DNA of 64,000 nt from Elusimicrobiota bacterium. GTDB lineage: Bacteria; Elusimicrobiota; Elusimicrobia; Elusimicrobiales; UBA9959. The first letter of the stretch is position 1; each line of letters starts with the position of its first letter. The notes under the pieces were generated by a model. The model searched no databases. It had not been told where the DNA came from and saw only the letters and a program-made list of their open reading frames with translations. The translations under genes were made by a program, and so were the position numbers. The stretch spans positions 62,001-126,000 of the forward strand of contig WOVA01000003.1 of the NCBI GenBank assembly GCA_009773155.1. The letters are read 5' to 3'. Shown one piece after another: positions 15,567-24,496 of the stretch.

Positions 15567-17285
15567 TCAAGGCTTAAGTATCAGGTCGAGCACCGAATCA
15601 AGCGCGGACGTCAGGTTGAAATTGTCCTGCGAGAAATGGCGGAAGAACGAACCCGACGAGCCGAAAGCGTTCTCTATATCGTAAAGGGCCTCCTGCGCGA
15701 CGGAGCCCACGCATATCAGCCCGGCCGCGCCCGCTTCGGAGACCAGCCGCTGGGCAACGGCGCCGCGCATATCGTCCCCGCAGGGCTTTACGAAGGCCCG
15801 TTTTATGAACATGGGCCGGCTCTCGGATTTAAGACAGATGGCGTCCAGCGTGGCTAGTACGTCCGCGCAGAATTTATCCTCCCCTGACGCGTACATGAAG
15901 GCCAGCGTCTTGACCCGGGATTTGTCCACCGTGTCCGGGGGTTCCATGGCGGCCAGTTCGGGCAGCGAAGCCCCGGCCTTCGTTCTTGAGGTGGCGGAGG
16001 GATCGCCGCCCTGGTAGACCAGGGTCTCCTCCCCGCCGGGCGTCCCCGGGCCCTGCCCGGGGCCGAAGACCACCGTTTTCTCCCCGGCTGTTTCGCCGGA
16101 GGAGGCTGCCGTAATGGCTTCTATCGGCGACTCGAAAGGGGTGTCGGACCTGGGCCCGGGCGAAAGGCCGCCGGGCTGCTGGTCAGGGGCGCCGACGCTC
16201 AGTTGGGGCTCTCCGACGCTCAACTGAGGGTCTTCGACAACCGCGGCCTGCTCCGCCGGCTGCTCCGCGGCAGGGGCCGACTGCTCTTCCGGCATGGAGA
16301 ACTGGGGCTCAAGGCTTATCCCGCCAGACTGGAACTCGGCGGCCGGCGCCGCCGTCTCCTGAATGGCCGGTTCGGGCTGTTCCACGGGCTCCGGGGCCGG
16401 GAATGGTGGTGCCATTGCCTCCGGCGCTTCGACGGAAGGAGTTTCCGGTTCCTGCGCGTCATCGGTGCCGGGGATCACGAAAGCGCTCTCGAACGCTTTA
16501 AGGTCGTCGCCTGAAGGGAGGGCTTCCTGCGCGTCAGGGGTTTTGGCCTCCGGCTCGGGCTGTTCCGCGGCCGGCTCCGGGAATTCGAAAGGCGAATCCA
16601 TCTTTACCGTGGCATCGAAAGCCGGCGGCTGTTCCGGAACGGCGTCCCCGGCCGGCAGGGATCCGGGAGTCTCCTCCGCGGGTTTCACCTGGTCATCCTG
16701 ACGTTTTTCTTCCATCTCTCCCCCTTGATCTTTGATTTTTTGGGCGGACGGTACTGGGACACCATGCCGCATGGTGTCCCCCGCTGATACACCATTCAGC
16801 ACGATGTCCCCGGCGGACAGCTGCAGAAGTGCGTCTATGTCCGGCACCCCGAAATCCCCGCTCTGATCGAAATAATCCCGCGGCTTATCGGCGGCTTCAG
16901 GCGCGGGAACGGGAGCGGGAACAGTCTCCGGGGCCGGCACGGCCGCGGCCGGCGGCTCCGGGGCAAACTCGAAATTATATTCCTCGCCGGAAAGGTCCGG
17001 CTCGGGGTCTGGCTGCGGTTCGGACTCCGGCAGCACATAGGCCGAAGCCGCTATGCCGGCCATTTCCTCCGGCTCCAGCCGTATCGTCTCGTCCTGACGG
17101 ACCTGCTCCGCCTGGGGAGCGGGTTGATCCTCGGCCTCCCGCCTTATCCTGGAAAAATCCACGGGGCGGGTCTCGGGCATCTTTATGTCCGAGAGAATGG
17201 CCGGCATCCTGTTGAGCAGGCCGTTGAGGTCCGAGAGTATCTCCTCGATGGATTCTTTCTCGCCGTCTTTGTCGGGTTTATCCAT
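15567..17285 (-). CDS. Acidic, proline-rich protein of unknown function
   Basis: 572 residues from ATG 17285; an in-frame ATG at 17306 is less likely because only the inner start has a G-rich site upstream. The N-terminus (SIEEILSDLNGLLNRMPAIL) is a predicted amphipathic helix. The central 400 residues are Glu/Pro/Ala-rich and probably disordered, with a short internal repeat (QLSVGEPQLSVGAP) and a tandem pair of dispersed palindromes (reading DIVLNGVS and GDTMRHGVP). A folded C-terminal domain of about 115 residues (VKTLAFMYASGEDKFCADVL ... AAGLICVGS) is not recognised. The stop overlaps or abuts the DnaA-like start, so the two are probably a functional pair. Confidence 0.7.
   Translation of the reverse strand: MDKPDKDGEKESIEEILSDLNGLLNRMPAILSDIKMPETRPVDFSRIRREAEDQPAPQAEQVRQDETIRLEPEEMAGIAASAYVLPESEPQPDPEPDLSGEEYNFEFAPEPPAAAVPAPETVPAPVPAPEAADKPRDYFDQSGDFGVPDIDALLQLSAGDIVLNGVSAGDTMRHGVPVPSAQKIKDQGGEMEEKRQDDQVKPAEETPGSLPAGDAVPEQPPAFDATVKMDSPFEFPEPAAEQPEPEAKTPDAQEALPSGDDLKAFESAFVIPGTDDAQEPETPSVEAPEAMAPPFPAPEPVEQPEPAIQETAAPAAEFQSGGISLEPQFSMPEEQSAPAAEQPAEQAAVVEDPQLSVGEPQLSVGAPDQQPGGLSPGPRSDTPFESPIEAITAASSGETAGEKTVVFGPGQGPGTPGGEETLVYQGGDPSATSRTKAGASLPELAAMEPPDTVDKSRVKTLAFMYASGEDKFCADVLATLDAICLKSESRPMFIKRAFVKPCGDDMRGAVAQRLVSEAGAAGLICVGSVAQEALYDIENAFGSSGSFFRHFSQDNFNLTSALDSVLDLILKP
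16756..16780. repeat. Palindromic element in the acidic-protein gene (copy 4)
   Basis: Arms GGGACACCATGC (16756-16767) and GCATGGTGTCCC (16769-16780) are exact reverse complements around C16768. Translated in frame as GDTMRHGVP. Confidence 0.88.
16785..16811. repeat. Degenerate palindromic element next to copy 4 (copy 5)
   Basis: Degenerate copy (ATACACCATTCAGC ... GATGTCCCC) starting about 5 bases after copy 4 ends. The host protein reads DIVLNGVSAGDTMRHGVP across the pair. The pairing of an intact and a decayed copy suggests successive insertions. Confidence 0.6.
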
Positions 17286-17324
17286 AGTAAAGACCCCGCC
17301 CGCCATGGGCGGACGCGCTTAATC

Positions 17325-17353
17325 CTATTATTCTAATAATAATTACAGATCAA
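17325..17353 (-). promoter_or_regulatory. Candidate sigma70-type promoter for the acidic-protein operon
   Basis: On the minus strand TTGATC (17348-17353), a 17-base spacer and TAATAG (17325-17330) lie in an AT-rich island 40 bases upstream of ATG 17285. Its position after mtaB would make it the start of the 17285-9184 run. Match to consensus is moderate. Confidence 0.45.
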
Positions 17354-17404
17354 TGCAAAGGCCAGGCTTTCCGGCGCGGCAGGGGACCGGAGAACAACGG
17401 CGGC

Positions 17405-18643
17405 TCAAAGCGCTTCCCCGGAGCAGGCGCCGCCCCGGGCGGCGGTAACCCGGCAGCGCAGCAGCCGGCCAACAGGCGCGGCGGGGATATCCACCTCCAG
17501 GAAATTGGACGCCAGTGCCCGGGAACGCCCTGCCTTGGACGAGAGGGACAGCACCTCCAGCTCCCGGCCCAGCATGGAAGCGGCGAAAGCGGAGCGCAGC
17601 TCCAGGTCCAGGGCCCGCAGCGCGGCCGAGCGCCTTTTGACCGTCGCCGGGGGCAGCGGCTTCAGCGCGGCCGCGCGGGTGCCGGGCCGGGCCGAGAAAC
17701 TAAAGACGTGCAGTCCCGAGAGGCCGCATGAGCGGACGAATTCCAGAGACTCTCCGAACTCCTTCTCCGTTTCGGAGGGATAGCCGGCTATGATATCGGC
17801 GTAAAGGCCCGCCGAAGGGAAGAAAGAGCGTATCTCCTCCAGCCGGCCCCGGTAATAAGTCGTATCGTAGTTGCGGCCCATCGCCCGCAGGACGGCGTCG
17901 GAGCCCGACTGCAGCGGGATATGGAAATAATCGCAGAAACGGCCGCCGGCAGCGGCCAGAGCGCGCAGCAGCGGCGCGTTTATCTCGCCCGGTTCTATCG
18001 ACGAGAAACGGACGCGGAAAGAGCCGGGCAGGGCGAAGAGTTCCGAAACGAGGGCCGCCAGGTCCGCGCCGGTCTCGGGGCAGCGGTAGATGCCCAGCCG
18101 CGTGCCGCATAGAACGATCTCGGCGAAACCGGCCGAAACCAGCTTCTCTATTTCGGACACGGCGGACTTGAGCGGCTTGGAAGACATCTTATTGCGGGCG
18201 AGATTCACAAGGCAGTAGGAGCATTTGAGGTCGCAGCCCTCCTGCACCTTCACGAAGGCGCGGGCCCGGCCCTTGAATCCTTCGACGGAGAAGAAGTCCT
18301 CCTTCGGAGGCGCGCCGCAGACCAGCGAGGGGATCTTCTCCTTGTCGGCGTTGGTGAAAACCGAGGCTTTCGGGACGGCGGCGAGGATCTTCTTCGGCTC
18401 GAGCGTGGCCAGGCAGCCCGTCACGGCGATGGCGGCGGCGGGATTGGCGGCGGCGGTCTTTTTCAGGAAAGCGAGACAGTCCCGGTCGGCCCTGGCCGTT
18501 ACCGAGCAGGTGTTGACCACTACGAGGTCCGCCTCTTCCGGCGTCGCCGCCGCGCAATGGCCCAGCGCGGCGAACCTGGCGCGGAGGCTCTCGCTCTCCA
18601 CCTGGTTCACCCTGCATCCCACCGTCTTGAAATATACTTTCAC
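17405..18643 (-). CDS. mtaB: tRNA threonylcarbamoyladenosine methylthiotransferase MtaB
   Basis: Radical-SAM enzyme converting t6A37 to ms2t6A37 in tRNAs that read ANN codons. 412 residues: an N-terminal UPF0004 domain starting VYFKTVGCRVNQVESE with conserved Cys (NTCSV, TGCLA), a radical-SAM CxxxCxxC motif (GCDLKCSYCLVNLARNK), and a C-terminal TRAM-like end. GCRVNQ is diagnostic for MtaB rather than MiaB. The start is GTG, overlapping the rsmE stop as GTGA. It is the last gene of the heat-shock operon. Confidence 0.92.
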   Translation of the reverse strand: MKVYFKTVGCRVNQVESESLRARFAALGHCAAATPEEADLVVVNTCSVTARADRDCLAFLKKTAAANPAAAIAVTGCLATLEPKKILAAVPKASVFTNADKEKIPSLVCGAPPKEDFFSVEGFKGRARAFVKVQEGCDLKCSYCLVNLARNKMSSKPLKSAVSEIEKLVSAGFAEIVLCGTRLGIYRCPETGADLAALVSELFALPGSFRVRFSSIEPGEINAPLLRALAAAGGRFCDYFHIPLQSGSDAVLRAMGRNYDTTYYRGRLEEIRSFFPSAGLYADIIAGYPSETEKEFGESLEFVRSCGLSGLHVFSFSARPGTRAAALKPLPPATVKRRSAALRALDLELRSAFAASMLGRELEVLSLSSKAGRSRALASNFLEVDIPAAPVGRLLRCRVTAARGGACSGEAL

Positions 18644-19464
18644 TTCAGCGACTCGCCGGCGCAGGCGAGGACGGCCGCGGCGGAGGCGGCGGCGGTCTCG
18701 GCGCGCAGCACCGTCGGTCCCAGCGTGAAGAACTCCGCGCCCTTGCGCTTCGCCAGGTCCAGTTCGTCCGGAGAAAAACCGCCTTCAGGACCTATAAAGA
18801 CCAGGACTTCCGCGCCCTTCTCAAGCCCCGCCGCTATCGCGGTCAGCGGCTTCGCGTCTTTTCCCGGAGCGCCGATCAGCTTACGGCCGGGCAGTTCCAG
18901 CAGCTCGTGAAAATGCGCCGGCGGCAGCACCGCCGGCAGGTCGCCGCGCTCGCACTGCTCGGCGGCGGAAAGTATTATGCCCTCGTAGCGCTCGCGCCGC
19001 CGCTCCCATTCCTCGTCGAGCCGGCCGGTCGCAGAGCTCGGAACAGCGGCACTGCCGCCACAGGTGTCGGAGGCTATGCCGACGACCCCGGCACCGACAG
19101 CGGGCAATGCCGCCCTGATCCGGCCGGCCTGCGCCCGCTCGGAGAAGAAGGGCCTGAACTCCGCGGCGCCGGCTTCCGTGGCGTGGCGCAGCGTCTCCTC
19201 CAGCGCGGCCCGGGCGGCGAGCGCGTGGCAGATGACGGTCCTGAACGCCGGCGGCGACCAGGGCAGCGGACCCGTCACGCGGCCCGAGACCGAGCGGCCC
19301 ACCGCCTCCAGTTCGGCCAGGAAGCGGCCGCCCGCGCCGTCGAAGACCTTTATCGTATCGCCGGGCCTGGCGCGCAGGGCGCGCGAAAGATGCTCGGCCG
19401 CGTCCCCCCCGAGGAGGAAGCGGCCGTTATTAATGGAGCCGGGCGGCAGGTAATGCTGGCTCAT
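18640..19464 (-). CDS. rsmE: 16S rRNA m3U1498 methyltransferase RsmE
   Basis: Methylates U1498 of 16S rRNA using SAM. 274 residues of the SPOUT class: an N-terminal PUA-like domain ([40 protein letters not shown]) and the C-terminal knot with [19 protein letters not shown] and [15 protein letters not shown]. Both ends overlap neighbours by four bases (ATGA with dnaJ, GTGA with mtaB). dnaJ-rsmE-mtaB adjacency is common in bacteria. Confidence 0.93.
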   Translation of the reverse strand: MSQHYLPPGSINNGRFLLGGDAAEHLSRALRARPGDTIKVFDGAGGRFLAELEAVGRSVSGRVTGPLPWSPPAFRTVICHALAARAALEETLRHATEAGAAEFRPFFSERAQAGRIRAALPAVGAGVVGIASDTCGGSAAVPSSATGRLDEEWERRRERYEGIILSAAEQCERGDLPAVLPPAHFHELLELPGRKLIGAPGKDAKPLTAIAAGLEKGAEVLVFIGPEGGFSPDELDLAKRKGAEFFTLGPTVLRAETAAASAAAVLACAGESLK

Positions 19465-20579
19465 TTGAATATTTTCTTAAAGAAACCGTTCTCCGGCTCC
19501 CGCTCGTCGGGCCGGTGGCCTTCCTCCCGGAAACTGCGGCCGAGCTCTTCGAAAAGCTCCCTCTGCTTGGGAGTGAGGTCGGTCGGGATATCCACCCGGA
19601 CGCGCACCAGCAGGTCGCCGCGCTTGCGGCCGCCGGGCTCAGGCATTCCCTTGCCGGACACGCGGAACAACCGGCCGTGCTGGGTGCCGTGCGGCACTTC
19701 AAGAGGAGTCTTGCCGCCCTCTATGACCGGTACCTCGACGGAAGAGCCCAGCGCCGCCTGGTCCACGCTAAGCCCGCAGGTGTATATCAGGTCCGCGCCG
19801 TCGCGCTCGAAATGGGAATGATGCTTGAAGGTTATCTGGACGTACAGGTCGCCGCCGGGGGCGCCGCGGCCGCCCGCGTCGCCGGCGCCGGCCACCCGCA
19901 GGGTGGCGCCCTCGCCCACGCCCGCCGGCACCTTTATGTGAAGCGTCACCTTCTTGCGGCCCTTCCCCGACCCGCCGCAGTCGCGGCACGGTACGGAGAT
20001 GACCTCGCCCTGGCCGCCGCAGTCGGGGCAGGTCTGGCTGAAAGAGAAGAACCCCTGCGCGTACTGGACGCGCCCGGCGCCGCGGCAAGTGGAACATTTT
20101 TTCGTTCCCGTCTTCGGCTTCGCGCCGGTGCCGCCGCAGGCGTCGCAGACCTCGCTGCGCTCAAAGGTGACGGGGACCTTCACGCCGCTGAAAGCCTCTT
20201 CCAGCGTGAGTTCGGCGGTGTACTTGAGGTCCGCGCCGCGCCTTGAGCGCTGCCGCCCCCCTCCGCCGCCCTGGAAGAAATTGTCGAAGATGTCGCCGAA
20301 GATATCGCCCAGGTCGGCGTTCTGGAAGCCACCGAAGCCGTGGCCTCCTCCGCCCTTAAGCCCCTCGGCGCCGAACTGGTCGTACACGCGCCGCTTGTCG
20401 GGCTTGGAGAGCACCTCGTAAGCCTCGCCTATCTCTTTGAAACTGGCCTCGGACTCCTTGTTGTCCGGGTTCCGGTCCGGATGGTACTTGAGCGCCAGCT
20501 TGCGGAAAGCGGTCTTTATTTCCTCGTCGGAGGCGTTGCGGGCCACGCCCAGCGTGCGGTAATAATCTTGTGATGCCAT
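19461..20579 (-). CDS. dnaJ: Chaperone DnaJ (Hsp40)
   Basis: Co-chaperone stimulating DnaK ATPase. 372 residues: J domain (1-70, HPD in KYHPDRNPD), Gly/Phe-rich linker ([10 protein letters not shown]), four CxxCxGxG zinc motifs ([32 protein letters not shown]) and the C-terminal substrate-binding domains. A GC-rich hairpin separates it from dnaK. Confidence 0.97.
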   Translation of the reverse strand: MASQDYYRTLGVARNASDEEIKTAFRKLALKYHPDRNPDNKESEASFKEIGEAYEVLSKPDKRRVYDQFGAEGLKGGGGHGFGGFQNADLGDIFGDIFDNFFQGGGGGRQRSRRGADLKYTAELTLEEAFSGVKVPVTFERSEVCDACGGTGAKPKTGTKKCSTCRGAGRVQYAQGFFSFSQTCPDCGGQGEVISVPCRDCGGSGKGRKKVTLHIKVPAGVGEGATLRVAGAGDAGGRGAPGGDLYVQITFKHHSHFERDGADLIYTCGLSVDQAALGSSVEVPVIEGGKTPLEVPHGTQHGRLFRVSGKGMPEPGGRKRGDLLVRVRVDIPTDLTPKQRELFEELGRSFREEGHRPDEREPENGFFKKIFK

Positions 20580-20621
20580 AATGAGCGGCTAAGTCCCGGA
20601 TATCCTTCAAAGGGGAAGGGG

Positions 20622-20659
20622 ACGGCGGGGGCATTGAAGCCCCGCGCCGCCCCCGCCGT
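20622..20659. other. Strong GC hairpin between dnaK and dnaJ
   Basis: Arms ACGGCGGGGGC (20622-20632) and GCCCCCGCCGT (20649-20659) are exact reverse complements with a 16-base loop, just downstream of the dnaK stop. No U-tract follows on the minus strand. It may be an mRNA processing or stability element that lowers dnaJ expression relative to dnaK. Confidence 0.55.
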
Positions 20660-20667
20660 GAAACGCC

Positions 20668-22530
20668 TTACTTCTTCTGCTCGTCCACTACCTCGGCGTC
20701 CACCACGTCTTCCTTGCCGCCGGGCGCGGCCTGCGGGCCGCCCTGGGGCTGTTCCGCGCCGCCGGGGCCGGCCTTGGGCTGGGAGGCCTTGTAGACGGCC
20801 TCGCCGAGCTTCTGCGAGTTCTTCACCAGTTCGTCCTTGGCCTTCTTTATCTTCTCCAGGTCGTCGCCCTTGAGCGCGTCCTTGAGCTCGTTGAGGGAGC
20901 GGTCCACGGTCAGGCGCTCCTCCTGGCTTATCTTGTCGCCGTGGTCTTTCAGCGCCTTCTCGGTCATGTAGAGCACGCTGTCGGCCTCGTTCTTGGCCTC
21001 GATCTTCGACTTATACTCCTTGTCCTTATCGGCGAACTGCTCGGCCTGCTTTATGAACTTGTCTATCTCTTCCTTGGAGAGCTTGCTGGAGGCGCTTATC
21101 GTGATGTGCTGCGCCTTGCCGGTGCCCAGGTCCCTGGCGGAGACGTGCAGGATGCCGTTGGCGTCGATGTCGAAGGTCACCTCTATCTGCGGCACGCCGC
21201 GGGGCGCCGGCGGGATGCCGTCGAGGTCGAACTTGCCCAGCGAGACATTGTCGCCGGCCATGGCGCGCTCGCCCTGCAGCACGTGTATGGTGACGGCGGG
21301 CTGGCTGTCGGCGGCGGTGGAGAAGACCTGCGTCTTCTTGACGGGTATCGTGGTGTTCTTGTCGATGAGCCGCGTCATGACCGAGCCCAGCGTCTCTATG
21401 CCCAGCGACAGCGGGGTCACGTCGAGCAGCAGCACGTCTTTCACGTCGCCGGTCAGCACGGCCGCCTGCACGGCGGCGCCGCTGGCCACGCATTCCATCG
21501 GGTCCACGCCGCGCTCTATCTTCTTGCCGACGAAGTCCTCGACGAACTTCTGCACTATCGGCATGCGGGTGGGGCCGCCGACGAGGATGATGCGGTGGAT
21601 GTCGGAGCTCTTGAGCTTGGCGTCGGCCAGCGCCGTGTCTATGGACTTCTGGCAGCGCTTGACGATGGACTCCACCAGCGACTCCAGGCGCGCGCGGCCC
21701 AGCTTGAGGGCCATGTGCTTGGGCCCGGAGGCGTCGGCCGAGATGAACGGCAGGTTTATCTCGGTCTCCATCGTGGTGGAGAGTTCGATCTTGGCCTTCT
21801 CGGCCGCTTCCTTGATGCGCTGCATCGCGGTCGCGTCCTTGGTCAGGTCTATGCCCGTGTCCTTGCGGAACTCGCCGGCGATGAATTCGATCAGGGCGCT
21901 GTCCATGTCGGTGCCGCCCAGCTGGGTATCGCCGGAGGTGGAGATCACGTCGAAAGTCCCCTCCTTGCCGAGCTCCATTATGGTCACGTCCAGCGTGCCG
22001 CCGCCCAGGTCGAAGACCATGATCTTCTGGTCGCGGCCTTCCTTGTCTATGCCGTAGGCCAGCGCGGCCGCGGTGGGCTCGTTGACCAGGCGCACCACTT
22101 CGAGGCCGGCTATGGTGCCGGCGTCCTTGGTGGCCTGGCGCTGGTTGTCGTTGAAGTAGGCCGGCACCGTGATGACGGCCTTCTCCACCTTGTCGCCGAG
22201 GAAGGCCTCGGCGTCGCGCTTGACCTTCTGCAGCAGGAAGGCGCTGAGCTGCTGCGGGGTGAATTCCTTGCCGGACACCTGGTACTTGTGTTCGCCGCCC
22301 ATCTTGCGCTTGAAGGCGCTGACGGTGCCGGCGGGGTTGGCCACGGCCTGCCTGCGGGCCGGCTCGCCGACCAGCATCTGGCCGTCCCTGGCGAAGGCCA
22401 CGTAGGACGGGAAAGCTTTCCCGCCCAGGCTGGTGCCTTCGGCCGAGGGTATGATAGTGACTTTTCCGCCTTCCATTACCGCCGCGGCGGTGTTGGAAGT
22501 TCCAAGGTCGATCCCGATTATTCTTGCCAT
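20668..22530 (-). CDS. dnaK: Chaperone DnaK (Hsp70)
   Basis: 620 residues, usual length. The nucleotide-binding domain starts [14 protein letters not shown], with [31 protein letters not shown] and VGGPTRMP. The substrate-binding domain follows ([13 protein letters not shown]), with a helical lid and a Gly/Pro-rich tail ending EVVDEQKK. It lies between grpE and dnaJ in the HrcA-controlled operon. Confidence 0.98.
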   Translation of the reverse strand: MARIIGIDLGTSNTAAAVMEGGKVTIIPSAEGTSLGGKAFPSYVAFARDGQMLVGEPARRQAVANPAGTVSAFKRKMGGEHKYQVSGKEFTPQQLSAFLLQKVKRDAEAFLGDKVEKAVITVPAYFNDNQRQATKDAGTIAGLEVVRLVNEPTAAALAYGIDKEGRDQKIMVFDLGGGTLDVTIMELGKEGTFDVISTSGDTQLGGTDMDSALIEFIAGEFRKDTGIDLTKDATAMQRIKEAAEKAKIELSTTMETEINLPFISADASGPKHMALKLGRARLESLVESIVKRCQKSIDTALADAKLKSSDIHRIILVGGPTRMPIVQKFVEDFVGKKIERGVDPMECVASGAAVQAAVLTGDVKDVLLLDVTPLSLGIETLGSVMTRLIDKNTTIPVKKTQVFSTAADSQPAVTIHVLQGERAMAGDNVSLGKFDLDGIPPAPRGVPQIEVTFDIDANGILHVSARDLGTGKAQHITISASSKLSKEEIDKFIKQAEQFADKDKEYKSKIEAKNEADSVLYMTEKALKDHGDKISQEERLTVDRSLNELKDALKGDDLEKIKKAKDELVKNSQKLGEAVYKASQPKAGPGGAEQPQGGPQAAPGGKEDVVDAEVVDEQKK

Positions 22531-22561
22531 ATAGTTTCCTCCGTTGCTAGGCTATGCCTGT

Positions 22562-22592
22562 GCCGTGACAGACGCTATGCGTCTCAGACGGC
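22562..22592. other. Imperfect hairpin between grpE and dnaK
   Basis: GCCGTGACAGACGC (22562-22575) and GCGTCTCAGACGGC (22579-22592) pair except for three central bases around a TAT loop. It could modulate the grpE-dnaK transcript; no further evidence. Confidence 0.4.
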
Positions 22593-22599
22593 CTAAACT

Positions 22600-23259
22600 T
22601 TACTTGTCCTCGCCCCGCGGGGACTCTTGCCCACCCTGCGGGGGCCTGTCCTCCCCCTGCGGGAGCCCGCCTTCGGCGGTCTCTTCCGCCGGCGGCTGGG
22701 CTTCCGCTTTCTTCCTGCCTATCCTCACCCTGGCGGGGCGCAGCACCTTCTCCCCGTAGTAAAATCCTTTCTGCAGCTCGTCCACCACCAGGCCGTCCCG
22801 CTCCTCCCCCGTCTCCACTATGCCCATTATCTCGGCCGCCATCGGGTCGTAAGGCTTGCCGGCGGTCTCCATGGGCCTTATGCCCTCGTTCTCGAAGGTC
22901 TTCGAGAACTCCCTGAAGATCATCTCCAGCCCCTTCATCAGCTCGCCGGCCTGGGCCGGGGATAGGCCTTCCGGGCTTTCCTGCACCTTCGCTATGTGCA
23001 GGTGCGCCTGCAGCAGCAGGTCGTAGAGCGGCAGCAGCTTCGAAAGCAGCTCCGCCTTCCCCCATTTTATCAGGTCCGGCCTCTCCTTCTCCACCCGCTT
23101 GCGGTAATTCTCGAAATCGGCCTTGAGGCGCAGGAGCTGGTCGTAATACTCCCTCTCTTTGGACGCCGGCTCCGCGGGAACGCCCTGCGGCACGGTGTCC
23201 TCCGTTGACGCGGACCCATCGGCCCCGTCTTCGTGCTTCTTATCCTTGCCGTGCTTCAT
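22600..23259 (-). CDS. grpE: Nucleotide exchange factor GrpE
   Basis: 219 residues: a disordered charged N-terminus (1-35), a long coiled-coil helix (YYDQLLRLKADFENYRKRVEKER) and the C-terminal beta domain (GMIF-equivalent region, VVDELQKGFYYGEKVLRPARVRIG). The N-terminal tail contains a degenerate copy of the dispersed palindrome (EDTVPQGVP). The C-terminal tail has a short repeated Pro-Gln-Gly pattern from three CTGCGGG-type repeats at about 22610-22680. It follows hrcA by four bases. Confidence 0.95.
   Translation of the reverse strand: MKHGKDKKHEDGADGSASTEDTVPQGVPAEPASKEREYYDQLLRLKADFENYRKRVEKERPDLIKWGKAELLSKLLPLYDLLLQAHLHIAKVQESPEGLSPAQAGELMKGLEMIFREFSKTFENEGIRPMETAGKPYDPMAAEIMGIVETGEERDGLVVDELQKGFYYGEKVLRPARVRIGRKKAEAQPPAEETAEGGLPQGEDRPPQGGQESPRGEDK
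23176..23202. repeat. Degenerate palindromic element inside grpE (copy 6)
   Basis: GGGAACGCCCTGC, centre G, GCACGGTGTCCTC: several mismatches in the arms, but same length, centre and reading (DTVPQGVP) as the intact copies. Located in the disordered N-terminal tail of GrpE. Confidence 0.55.
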
Positions 23260-23263
23260 CCTC

Positions 23264-24388
23264 TCAATCCTCTTCGGCCAGGGCTTCCCATTCGGACAGG
23301 ATGTCCGAAACCATGGAGCTGACCGAATCCACTATCGTGATCATCTTCGGATATTCCATCCGCTTGTGGCCCAGTATGCCGACCAGCCCGACCGCCTTGT
23401 CCTTAAGGCAGTAGGACGAGGAGACCAGGCTGAAATTATTGAATTCCCTGATATGGTTCTCGGAGCCGATGGTGATGTCAACGCTGTGGGCCAGGCCTTT
23501 CCCGGAGCCGGCCGCGGGCAGTTTGCGCCGCTTCTCCACACAGCCGCGCAGGCGCTCGCGCAGCATATGGGAAAAGCGGTCCCTCTCTTCCAGCAGGCGG
23601 GCGACGCCGCGTATATCTTCGAGGCCGCCCTCTTCCATGCTGTCGAAGATGCGGCTGACGCCTTCCAGGTAGAACGGGTCCCCCTCCTTGTTCATGGAGG
23701 AGAAATAATCGTAGATCTTCTTGAGCAGGTCCTTCTGCGCCCTGGGGGCGTCCCCCCTGTTGAGGAAATCCTTCCAGATTATGCCGGTGACGTCCTTGAC
23801 GGGCGCGTCGCGCAGGGCCTTGTTGAGCCTGTCGGAGAGCGATTTGAGCGCGGCCTTGTCCAGCGGCGTCTCCGTGCCGAAGGGAACGTGCTTGAGTATG
23901 CCCGAGTGCACGAAGACGATCATCAGCACGCTCTTGCCCGAAAGCCGGACCAGGTCCAGCCGCTTGACGGCGTCGTCCTCTATGTCGGCCGGGATCACGA
24001 AGCCGGCCCACTTGGACATGTCGGCTATGGTCCTGGAGGTATGGCGCAGGAAAGCGTCGAGCTGTTCGTTGCGGCGCTCGTACTCCTGCTCCAGCCGGTC
24101 CTTCTCGCCGGCGGCCAGGCGCTGCAGGCGGAGTATGTGGTCGACGTAGGAACGGTAGCCCTTGTCGGACGGTATGCGTCCGCCCGAGGTATGCGCCTGG
24201 TAGAGAAAGCCGGTGTCTTCCAGCTCTTTTAATATGTTCCTTACGGTGGCGCTGGAGACATTGAAGCCGCCGTGGGAGGCGATGAGGTCGGAGCTGACCG
24301 GCTTGCCGGTGCTGACATAGTTGTAGACCACCCAGTTAAGGATCTTGTCCCTGCGGTCCTGCGCTACTTCGGGCTTTAACACCCTCAT
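23264..24388 (-). CDS. hrcA: Heat-inducible transcription repressor HrcA
   Basis: Represses the groE/dnaK operons by binding CIRCE. 374 residues from ATG 24388; an upstream in-frame codon at 24427 lies inside the CIRCE operator and downstream of the likely transcript start, so it is rejected. N-terminal winged helix (KILNWVVYNYVSTGKPVSSDLIAS, SSATVRNILKELEDTGFLYQAHTSGGRIPSDKGYRSYVD), then a GAF-like dimerisation domain. First gene of hrcA-grpE-dnaK-dnaJ-rsmE-mtaB, so it should autoregulate. Confidence 0.96.
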   Translation of the reverse strand: MRVLKPEVAQDRRDKILNWVVYNYVSTGKPVSSDLIASHGGFNVSSATVRNILKELEDTGFLYQAHTSGGRIPSDKGYRSYVDHILRLQRLAAGEKDRLEQEYERRNEQLDAFLRHTSRTIADMSKWAGFVIPADIEDDAVKRLDLVRLSGKSVLMIVFVHSGILKHVPFGTETPLDKAALKSLSDRLNKALRDAPVKDVTGIIWKDFLNRGDAPRAQKDLLKKIYDYFSSMNKEGDPFYLEGVSRIFDSMEEGGLEDIRGVARLLEERDRFSHMLRERLRGCVEKRRKLPAAGSGKGLAHSVDITIGSENHIREFNNFSLVSSSYCLKDKAVGLVGILGHKRMEYPKMITIVDSVSSMVSDILSEWEALAEED

Positions 24389-24420
24389 GGTACGGTCTCC
24401 GGTATCGAAGCTGGGTAAAA

Positions 24421-24447
24421 TTAGCAATCAAAGCATCCGACTGCTAA
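24421..24447. promoter_or_regulatory. CIRCE operator
   Basis: Read on the minus strand: TTAGCAGTC-N9-GATTGCTAA, against the consensus TTAGCACTC-N9-GAGTGCTAA. One base is altered in each arm (positions 7 and 3 of the arms), leaving an imperfect pair there. It lies 32 bases upstream of the hrcA start and directly downstream of the -10 box, the usual repressing position. Confidence 0.9.
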
Positions 24448-24476
24448 ATTATACACCTTGCGGCTTTAATCGTCAA
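24448..24476 (-). promoter_or_regulatory. Sigma70-type promoter of the hrcA-grpE-dnaK-dnaJ operon
   Basis: TTGACG (24471-24476), 17-base spacer, TATAAT (24448-24453) on the minus strand. Transcription would start within the CIRCE element at about 24441. Near-consensus boxes in an otherwise GC-rich sequence make this the clearest promoter of the window. Confidence 0.88.
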
Positions 24477-24496
24477 TAGCCGGAAGTGACTGCTGA

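Noticed and set aside
20941-22596. 551-codon plus-strand frame opposite dnaK
   Set aside because: Antisense shadow of a highly conserved gene; no recognisable protein features.
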